DNA from: an archaeon
Lineage (GTDB): Archaea; Iainarchaeota; Iainarchaeia; Iainarchaeales; GCA-2688035
DNA: 28,099 bases
NCBI GenBank assembly: GCA_030616665.1
Contig: JAUWWX010000001.1
Coordinates: forward strand, 1 to 28,099
Direction: 5' to 3'
In this document: piece by piece, positions 22,912-28,099 of the stretch
Numbering within the stretch: position 1 is the first letter of the stretch
Layout of the letters: each line of letters begins with the position of its first letter
Notes under the pieces: generated by a model
The model's database searches: none
Told to the model about the DNA's origin: nothing
What the model saw: only the letters and a program-made list of their open reading frames with translations
Made by a program: the position numbers and the translations under genes

Positions 22912-23814
22912 ATGCCAGAACAGCAATGCCTGCTTGTAAAGACCGCTAGCGAGATTGCCCTGAAAAGCAATTTCGTAAGGCGGTTTTTCACAAAAAAGCT
23001 TGTGCAAAGCATAAAATTTGCGCTGAAAAGAAACAAGATTGAGTACAGTGCAATAACGAGGGGCGGTGGAAGGCTGTATGTTTTCTGCGGGAAGCTGAAA
23101 AAAGCCCAAAAGATTCTTTTCACTGTTTCAGGGATTCACGCGATTGCAGTAGCAGAGCAGAGCAAGCCAGCTGAATACAGGGAAATTGAATCCCAAACAC
23201 TTGCCTTTGCAAAAAAGCATCTCAAAAAAGGCGATAGCTTTGCGCTTGATGTAAGGGTTGCAGGCAACAAAAGCTTTTCAGCCAAGGACCTGGAGAACAA
23301 ATTGGGAGCAGCCATACAGAAGGCAATAGCTGGCCTGAGAGTCAATTTGTCAAACCCGGAAAAACAAATTTTTATTGAGATAAGGAAGAGCGACTTCTTC
23401 ATTTATGCTTCACAGCTAAAATGCCTTGGCGGCCTTCCCTTAGGTGTTGAAGGCGCGGTTGCCATGCTCTTTAGTGGAAAACAGGGTGAATTACCTGCAG
23501 CTTTTCTTTTAATGCATCGTGGTTGCAACGTCTTTCCAATTGTGGGGAAAAAGACAGCAGCCATTGAAAAGCATGTGGGGAAGCTTTTAGCATTCAACGA
23601 CTACAGGCGCTTTGTTTTGACGGAGGAAAAAGACTTGCCAGCGCTGATTAAGGAAAGAAAGATTCAGGCGATTGCAACGGCTGACAGCAAGCTTGACAAG
23701 AAAGCCCTTGCCAGCTACAAAAAATTTGACGCTTCGCAAAGCCTGGTTGTGCTGAGGCCATTGCTGTTGTATCCAGAGGAATCAAAAGTCAAATTGGAAA
23801 AATTTTTCGCTTAG
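22912..23814 (+). CDS. ThiI-like THUMP protein with degenerate PP-loop
   Basis: The 300-residue protein has the N-terminal ferredoxin-like region (LLVKTASEIALKSNFVRRFF) and a THUMP domain (residues about 60-170), then a short ThiI-type nucleotide-binding part. Canonical ThiI has G-L-P-x-G-V...L-S-G-G-I-D-S-P-V-A. Here GLPLGVEGAVAMLFSGKQGE is followed by LPAAFLLMHRGCNVFPIVG, so the surroundings are kept while S-G-G-x-D-S has become S-G-K-Q-G-E. The PP-loop is probably inactive. There is no rhodanese domain. It probably still binds tRNA through THUMP; a role in thiolation is uncertain. The promoter looks leaderless. The PfkB kinase follows after 13 nt. Confidence 0.8.
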   Translation: MPEQQCLLVKTASEIALKSNFVRRFFTKKLVQSIKFALKRNKIEYSAITRGGGRLYVFCGKLKKAQKILFTVSGIHAIAVAEQSKPAEYREIESQTLAFAKKHLKKGDSFALDVRVAGNKSFSAKDLENKLGAAIQKAIAGLRVNLSNPEKQIFIEIRKSDFFIYASQLKCLGGLPLGVEGAVAMLFSGKQGELPAAFLLMHRGCNVFPIVGKKTAAIEKHVGKLLAFNDYRRFVLTEEKDLPALIKERKIQAIATADSKLDKKALASYKKFDASQSLVVLRPLLLYPEESKVKLEKFFA

Positions 23815-23827
23815 GAGTTGATTGTTT

Positions 23828-24670
23828 ATGGATTTGGTTGTAGTAGGTTATTTGTTGCACGACATTCTGGATGTGGGTGGCATAGTCCAAGAATGTTTGG
23901 GTGGTCCAGCTGCCTACACATCTTTGGCAGCAGCCAAGCTTGGATTGAAAACAGGAGTTGTTTCAAAGGCCGGTGAAGACTTTAGATACTTTCAGAACTT
24001 GAATAGGGTTGATTTGAAAGGCGTTTCAAAGCAGGCTTTGACAACTGTCTTCTTCAACACCTACAGAAAAGGTGAGAGAATTCAAAAGGTTGCAAACGTC
24101 GGTGAAAAAATTCTGCCAAAAGACATCCCCCCTGAGTACCTTAAAGCAAAAGCATTTCACCTTGGGCCTGTGTTCAACGAGCTTCCACTGGAAACAATGC
24201 GCTTCCTGAGAGAAAACACAAATGCATTTATTACCTTGGACCCGCAGGGCTTTTTGAGGAGGGACGATGGGGGACTTGTCCTCCCAAAAGAGCTTGACTT
24301 TGGACTGCTTGACTTCGTTGACCTTGTAAAGGTTTCGGAAAAGGACTGCAGCAAAGCAGACATTGAGAAAATGAAGGAAAAGTGTGAAGTAGTGATTGTG
24401 ACCAGGGGCAAGCAGGGCTCAACAGTCTTCTTCAAGGGAAAAAAGGCAGACATTCCATTCTTCAAGGCAGAAGGGGTTGTGGACGAGACAGGCGCAGGCG
24501 ACGTCTTCATGGCCGGCTTCATCAAGGAATTTCTTGCCTCCCAATATGTTGAGAAAAGCGCTTTGTTTGGCTCTGCAGCAGCAAGCTTTGCAGTAGAAGA
24601 CTTTGGAGTGAAAGGGATAAAGGGCAGTAAAGAGATTGAGGACAGATTAAAAAGCAGGATCAAAGACTAG
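23828..24670 (+). CDS. PfkB-family carbohydrate kinase (possible inositol kinase)
   Basis: This 280-residue ribokinase-fold kinase has an N-terminal substrate part (GGPAAYTSLAAAKLGLKTGV) and the C-terminal signature VDETGAGDVFMAGFI with the catalytic Asp and anion hole. Substrate residues do not let me name the sugar. It is convergent with, and shares a CTAG stop with, the CDP-alcohol transferase of an inositol-lipid operon, and archaeal PfkB-type myo-inositol kinases are known. Inositol kinase is therefore a reasonable guess; ribokinase or nucleoside kinase are alternatives. The ATG at 23828 is preferred over TTG 23822; GGAG lies upstream. It is in an operon with the ThiI-like gene. Confidence 0.83.
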   Translation: MDLVVVGYLLHDILDVGGIVQECLGGPAAYTSLAAAKLGLKTGVVSKAGEDFRYFQNLNRVDLKGVSKQALTTVFFNTYRKGERIQKVANVGEKILPKDIPPEYLKAKAFHLGPVFNELPLETMRFLRENTNAFITLDPQGFLRRDDGGLVLPKELDFGLLDFVDLVKVSEKDCSKADIEKMKEKCEVVIVTRGKQGSTVFFKGKKADIPFFKAEGVVDETGAGDVFMAGFIKEFLASQYVEKSALFGSAAASFAVEDFGVKGIKGSKEIEDRLKSRIKD

Positions 24671-25284
24671 TTTACGATTGAGGCTTTTCTCGCAATCCAA
24701 ATCCTTTGCAATGCCGAGAAGTTTGTTAAGACAGCAAGCAACACAATTGCATAGCTGAGGTAAATCGGGTTGAAGGCAGCTGCAACAATGCCAATGAACA
24801 AGATGATTAGCCTTTCAGCTCTTTCAAGAATGCCGCCTTTGAGTTCATCACCATCTTTTACGATTTCCTTTTCCTTTGCTGCAGATTTTGCGTAAGTGGT
24901 CATCATTGCGCCAAAGAAGTACAAGAAAATCCAAGCCTTGATTGGCAGGAAAAAGCCGGTGCTTGGCAATGCCACAAACAGCAAAGCAAAAATAATCATT
25001 GCTTCAACATACCTGTCAACGATTGTGTCAAGGTATGTGCCGAACTTGCTTACCCTTCCAGTAACCCTGGCAACGCTTCCGTCAACCAGGTCAAGGAACG
25101 AAGCAATTATGAAAAGGCCTGCCGCTGTTAAGAAAAGGACTCTTGCAAGAAAGTAGGCAGCCAAAATTGCAGGAATCAGTGAAACAATCGTCCACTGGTT
25201 CGGAGTTAAGGGAATCTTTGAAAAAGAGATGCCAATCTTTACCGAAAGTCTTGAGAACTTCTCCCTGTTCCTGTAGAAAGTCAT
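24667..25284 (-). CDS. CDP-alcohol phosphatidyltransferase, probable archaetidylinositol-phosphate synthase
   Basis: This 205-residue integral membrane enzyme has the diagnostic D-G-x2-A-R-x8-G-x3-D-x3-D motif in DLVDGSVARVTGRVSKFGTY followed by LDTIVDR (residues about 65-93), and several hydrophobic spans. The family moves a phosphoryl group between CDP-lipid and an alcohol. Because it follows inositol-phosphate synthase, the alcohol is likely inositol 1-phosphate and the product archaetidylinositol phosphate; this substrate is inference. I chose ATG 25284, preceded by GGGGG at an ideal spacing, over a longer frame that overlaps the upstream gene. A hairpin and U-rich tract lie in the 49-nt gap from that gene. 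Confidence 0.88.
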   Translation of the reverse strand: MTFYRNREKFSRLSVKIGISFSKIPLTPNQWTIVSLIPAILAAYFLARVLFLTAAGLFIIASFLDLVDGSVARVTGRVSKFGTYLDTIVDRYVEAMIIFALLFVALPSTGFFLPIKAWIFLYFFGAMMTTYAKSAAKEKEIVKDGDELKGGILERAERLIILFIGIVAAAFNPIYLSYAIVLLAVLTNFSALQRIWIARKASIVN

Positions 25285-25299
25285 TAAACCCCCGCTTAT

Positions 25300-25343
25300 T
25301 TCCTTAATAAAAATAAATAAAAGGAAAGGCTCTTTACCTTTCC
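25300..25343 (-). terminator. Hairpin and U-tract at the end of the inositol-phosphate synthase gene (possible attenuator)
   Basis: GGAAAGG (25323-25329) and CCTTTCC (25337-25343) form a 7-bp stem. The loop (25330-25336) contains the TAA stop of ino1. On the minus strand a U-rich run (TTTTATTTATTTTTATT) follows directly. It could end most transcripts before the downstream lipid gene, and the same A/T run could hold a second promoter. Confidence 0.42.
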
Positions 25344-26443
25344 CTGCTTCCCTTAATGAACTCATCCACCATCTGCCTTGCGACCGGGTCGGGGTATTGT
25401 ATGGCTGGGTGCTTCATCGTGTATGCGCTTATGCTGTCCAGCTTTCCTTTAACACCGCGGTCCAAGCCAAGCTTCAAACACCTTATCCCGTCAATCGTGC
25501 AGCCAGCGCTGTCCGCTGAATCTTCAACGTTTAGCCTGACCTCTATTGCCACCGGCGCTTCGCCAAATTTCTCTCCCTCTATTCTGCAGAAGCAAATCTT
25601 CCTGTCCAGAAGCCAGGGAACATAATCGCTTGGTCCAATGTGGACCTTGTCATCTGGCAACGGCACCTGCAAATTGCTTTGCACAGCGCCTGTCTTTGAA
25701 ATCCTTTTGAATTTGAGCCTGTTGTGCCTTGCCATGTTCAAAAAGTCCGTGTTTCCGCCAACGTTCAGCTGGTACGTGCCAGTAATCTTTACTCCCCTGT
25801 CATCAAACAGCTTTGCAAGAACCCTATGCACAATGGTTGCACCAACCTGCGCTTTTATGTCGTCCCCGACACAAGGTAGCCCCTTTTCAACGAACTTCTT
25901 CTCCCATTCAGGGGCTGAGACAATAAAAGACGGAATACAGTTAAGAAAAGCAACTCCTGAATCCAAAGCAGCCTGTGCATAGTACTGCGTTGCTTTCTCA
26001 GAGCCAACAGGCATGTAGTTCATCAAAATCTCTGCGCCTGATTCCTTCAAAACCTTTGCTGCGTCAACAGGCTTCTGTGTTTCGTCAACCCTGAACGAAA
26101 CATCCTCCGGGTATTCTCCCATGTGGTCTGCAACGCCATCCAAAACAGGGCCCTTCTGTACTATTACGTCGCCCCACTTTGGGACCTTCTCAACAATCTC
26201 GTAAGTGTTGTTCGGCTTCTCATAAATTGCCTTGTTCAAGGGCTTTCCAACCTTTCTCTTGTCAACGTCGAATCCGGCCACAAAGTCAATGTCCGAAATC
26301 TTGTAGCCACCCAAAACGTTGTGCATCAGCCCTGGCACCAGCTTGTCGCCCTCTCCCACATCCTTATAAAACTCACATCCCTGAATCAGTGAACTAGCGC
26401 AATTGCCAATTCCCGCAATCGCAACCTTGATTTTTCCAGTCAT
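25334..26443 (-). CDS. ino1: Inositol-1-phosphate synthase
   Basis: This 369-residue enzyme converts glucose-6-phosphate to inositol 1-phosphate with NAD. The Rossmann motif VAIAGIGNCASSLIQG is at residues about 7-22. NYMPVGS, FLNCIPSF, GDDIKAQVGATIVHR and LNVGGNTDFLNMARHNRLKF are conserved in archaeal members, whose length is about 360-370. ATG 26443 is preceded by GGAGGT about 9 nt upstream. The gene is followed by the CDP-alcohol transferase and faces the padR gene across an operator-bearing promoter region, which suggests regulated lipid head-group synthesis. Confidence 0.93.
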   Translation of the reverse strand: MTGKIKVAIAGIGNCASSLIQGCEFYKDVGEGDKLVPGLMHNVLGGYKISDIDFVAGFDVDKRKVGKPLNKAIYEKPNNTYEIVEKVPKWGDVIVQKGPVLDGVADHMGEYPEDVSFRVDETQKPVDAAKVLKESGAEILMNYMPVGSEKATQYYAQAALDSGVAFLNCIPSFIVSAPEWEKKFVEKGLPCVGDDIKAQVGATIVHRVLAKLFDDRGVKITGTYQLNVGGNTDFLNMARHNRLKFKRISKTGAVQSNLQVPLPDDKVHIGPSDYVPWLLDRKICFCRIEGEKFGEAPVAIEVRLNVEDSADSAGCTIDGIRCLKLGLDRGVKGKLDSISAYTMKHPAIQYPDPVARQMVDEFIKGSRER

Positions 26444-26476
26444 ACTAAAATTACCTCCAACACATTTCACAAAAAT

Positions 26477-26536
26477 AAACTATTTTACGGTTGTAAAATA
26501 CCCGATATAATTAAACTATTTTACATATATAAAACT
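26477..26536. promoter_or_regulatory. Two operator-like repeats between ino1 and padR
   Basis: TATTTTAC GGTT GTAAAATA (26481-26500) is a perfect 8-bp inverted repeat. A second copy, TATTTTAC ATAT ATAAAACT (26517-26536), has a degenerate right half. Thirteen bases (TAAACTATTTTAC) are identical at 26476-26488 and 26512-26524, 36 bp apart, which is about 3.5 helical turns. The first site lies between a minus-strand TATA-like ATTATATC (about 26504-26511) and the predicted ino1 start. The second overlaps the ATATATAAAAC TATA element of padR. Both positions fit repression by steric block. Confidence 0.68.
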
Positions 26537-26557
26537 TTCGCCTCTTTTTATGTAGCA

Positions 26558-26875
26558 ATGCCTACTGCAAAAAGCCGTGAATTGGAGAGGCTTAGACGAA
26601 AGCTTGGCATCGAGTTGTTGTGGATTTACCTTTTGAGCATGCTCAAGAAGAAGCCCTCCCATGCCTATGTCCTGAGAAAGGAGATTGAAGAGAGGTTTGG
26701 CTTTCTCCCCGGAAATGTTTCCGTTTACGTTGTACTCTACAAGCTTGAAAAGCACGGTTTTGTCAAGGCAAAGCGGCAAGGCAACAGGTCAGTTTACACC
26801 ATCACTGCGGCAGGAAAAGCACTTTTGAAGCAGGCAAAAAAGGAATTGCAGAACACGATTGAAATGGTTGGCTAG
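26558..26875 (+). CDS. PadR-family winged-helix regulator
   Basis: This 105-residue protein (MPTAKSRELERLRRKLGIEL start) has the PadR winged helix: LLSMLKKKPSHAYVLRKEIE, then PGNVSVYVVLYKLEKHGFVK and the wing RQGNRSVYTITAAGKALLK. It is divergent from ino1, and two operator-like repeats lie in the shared promoter region, so it probably regulates ino1 and itself. The transcript looks leaderless: an ATATATAAAAC element is centred about 29 nt before the ATG. Its ligand is unknown. Its TAG stop is shared with the convergent gene (CTAG). Confidence 0.85.
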   Translation: MPTAKSRELERLRRKLGIELLWIYLLSMLKKKPSHAYVLRKEIEERFGFLPGNVSVYVVLYKLEKHGFVKAKRQGNRSVYTITAAGKALLKQAKKELQNTIEMVG

Positions 26876-27564
26876 GGTTTCCTCCTTACCTGCCTTGGCT
26901 TGAATGGTTTTTTTCCGAGTTTCCGTGCAAGCGCGTTTGCTTTTTCCCTTCTTCTCAAAATATACTTTGTGGCATTTTCCCTGAGCTTCCTTCTTCCCTC
27001 AGCTGTCTTCAAAAGCTCTTTCAGTTCCCATGGCTTGAAGTCCGCACCAACCGACTTTCTTAGCAGAACGGCGCTTTGTCTGTTCCTGTAAGGGATTGGC
27101 TCTGGCAAGCCAACGTGCAAATTGAGTTCTGTTAGGTAGTCCACAACGCAGCTGTTTGTATATTCTCCAAAGCCTCTGGTTTTTACCATGTTGGGATTTA
27201 CCTTGAAGCGCCTTCCTGTGAAGTCTTCGAAGACCCTGCAGGCGAAACCTTTTTGGTCGTGAAAGGGAAACTTTGCCTTTTGCTTTCTGAAAAACCCAAA
27301 CCTTTCTCCAAGCCTTTTCCTTGCGTAATTGACAAGTTGTCTGCTTAATTTAGCTTGCCATTTTGTCTGCCTTAGCGTGGGCGAAATAAAAAGCAGCCTG
27401 TTTGGGTCCTTTGCTGCCTCGTCAACGTGCTGTTTCCAGATTTCAAGCAATTTCCCGGCTTGTTCTTTGTTGTAGGGAATTGGTGGACTTCCCTGCTCCA
27501 GCCTAGGGTCGTAAAAAGGGTGCGCAAGCAAGTCAATTCTCTTAATCAGCAGGGGCTTTGCCAT
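26872..27564 (-). CDS. Unrecognised basic protein
   Basis: This 230-residue product starts at ATG 27564 (MAKPLLIKRIDLLAHPFYDP). I do not recognise a domain. Notable runs are LFISPTLRQTKWQAKLSRQL, CVVDYLTELNLHVGLPEPIP and a very basic helical C-terminus (RRKLRENATKYILRRREKAN, KKPFKPRQVRRKP), which may contact nucleic acid. It has no signal or membrane span. It is divergent from mre11 across 45 nt holding A/T-rich promoter-like sequence, including ATAAC...GTTAT on both sides of the start region. Its stop overlaps that of padR. Confidence 0.66.
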   Translation of the reverse strand: MAKPLLIKRIDLLAHPFYDPRLEQGSPPIPYNKEQAGKLLEIWKQHVDEAAKDPNRLLFISPTLRQTKWQAKLSRQLVNYARKRLGERFGFFRKQKAKFPFHDQKGFACRVFEDFTGRRFKVNPNMVKTRGFGEYTNSCVVDYLTELNLHVGLPEPIPYRNRQSAVLLRKSVGADFKPWELKELLKTAEGRRKLRENATKYILRRREKANALARKLGKKPFKPRQVRRKP

Positions 27565-27609
27565 AACTTATTTATGTTATCTGCTGCTTAATAATATTGG
27601 GGTTTTCTT

Positions 27610-28099
27610 ATGAGAATAGCAATTGCTTCGGATTTCCACATTGGCTTTGCAAAAGGCTCTCCTAGGGAAAAGGAGGCCTTTGACCAGGCAAAGCAAGCCT
27701 TTGAGCTTGCCTTGAAAGAAAAGGCTGACTTGATTCTGCTTGCAGGAGACCTCTTCAACGAGGCAACGCCAAGCCAGGAAACCTGGCTGCAGATGTTCCG
27801 ACTGTTCAGCCTGCTGAGGAAAGAGAAGAGGGAACAACAAAGTGTCAGCTATGTTAAGGGAAGCGAAAGGAAGGAATTCTATTTTAACTCGATTCCAGTA
27901 ATCTCAATCGCCGGAACCCACGAGTTCAGAAGCAAAGACTTCAAGAATGCGTTGGAGGTCTTGCAGGAAGCTGGCTGCCTTGTTTACTTGCATGCAGCCA
28001 AGGCAGAGCTTGAATTGAACGGCGAAAAGCTTGTTGTTCAGGGAATGAGTGGTGTCCCAGAAAAAAAGGCTCTTGACGCTTTGAAGATGTGGAACCCAA
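27610..28099 (+). CDS. mre11: Mre11-type DNA repair nuclease, 3' truncated by the window
   Basis: The frame opens at ATG 27610 and is still open at the last base (163 codons). MRIAIASDFHIGFAKG carries the D-x-H metal motif, LILLAGDLFNEATPS the G-D-x motif, and IPVISIAGTHEFRSK the third motif. Where most Mre11 have G-N-H-D/E this protein has G-T-H-E, a change at a metal-binding position. Mre11 acts with Rad50 at DNA double-strand breaks; Rad50 is not visible here and would lie downstream. A TAATAATATT element precedes the start by about 20 nt. Confidence 0.85.
   Translation, partial: MRIAIASDFHIGFAKGSPREKEAFDQAKQAFELALKEKADLILLAGDLFNEATPSQETWLQMFRLFSLLRKEKREQQSVSYVKGSERKEFYFNSIPVISIAGTHEFRSKDFKNALEVLQEAGCLVYLHAAKAELELNGEKLVVQGMSGVPEKKALDALKMWNP

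Noticed and set aside
1..28099. CRISPR array, rRNA or insertion sequence
   Set aside because: No spaced direct repeat array, rRNA-like stretch or transposase motif was seen on either strand.

Overview
The window is archaeal chromosomal DNA. The markers are archaeal or eukaryote-type translation genes (S27e, aIF2-alpha, aRF1 with NIKS and GGQ, archaeal uL16/L10e), the diphthamide enzyme Dph2, a GINS subunit, a Mre11 homologue, an archaeal UMP kinase, inositol-ether-lipid genes, a Methanococcus-type S-layer protein, BRE/TATA promoters about 26-30 nt upstream of starts (many mRNAs look leaderless), and a tRNA-Cys with a bulge-helix-bulge intron. The gene mix and the many small unrecognised proteins suggest a DPANN lineage such as Diapherotrites. 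That placement is inference. All three stop codons are used, genes are packed tightly, and I see no rRNA, CRISPR array or insertion sequence.

Layout. 1-2038 (+): a replication/translation operon, GINS tail - rps27e - aIF2-alpha - PAC2 chaperone, with no nop10 between the last two, where many archaea carry it. 2052-5246 (-): an accessory block of four genes: two unrecognised basic proteins, a PHP-domain phosphoesterase ending in a PCNA-binding-type peptide, and a protein with recognisable sigma-70 regions 2 and 4. 5288-7405: an AmrS-like radical SAM enzyme, a BofA-family membrane protein, and a small wHTH gene pair. 7406-10660: a 981-residue S-layer protein with its own BRE/TATA promoter, a palindrome-rich leader and a strong terminator hairpin. 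10764-13493 (+): an envelope set of a membrane-anchored protein, a processive GT2 glycosyltransferase and a membrane thioredoxin-like protein. 13490-21990: housekeeping genes (aRF1-TruD, PyrH, PpsA-Dph2, a small membrane protein, uL16). Three of these carry unusual charged low-complexity additions. 22221-22847 (-): a small basic protein and the intron-containing tRNA-Cys. 22912-26875: a ThiI-like protein with a degenerate PP-loop, a PfkB kinase, and convergently the pair inositol-phosphate synthase - CDP-alcohol phosphatidyltransferase, faced by a divergent PadR regulator across two operator-like repeats. 26872-28099: an unrecognised protein and the start of Mre11.

How the parts fit. Inositol-1-phosphate synthase makes inositol phosphate from glucose-6-phosphate and the CDP-alcohol enzyme joins it to CDP-archaeol. 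The PadR protein is the obvious candidate regulator. PpsA feeds gluconeogenesis, which would supply the sugar phosphate. S-layer, GT2 and thioredoxin-like genes form a cell-surface neighbourhood.

The strongest leads are the sigma-70-like protein in an archaeal accessory block, the PIP-box-like tail on the PHP protein, the tRNA-Cys intron, the INO1/PadR operators, and three convergent gene pairs that share one CTAG as both stop codons.
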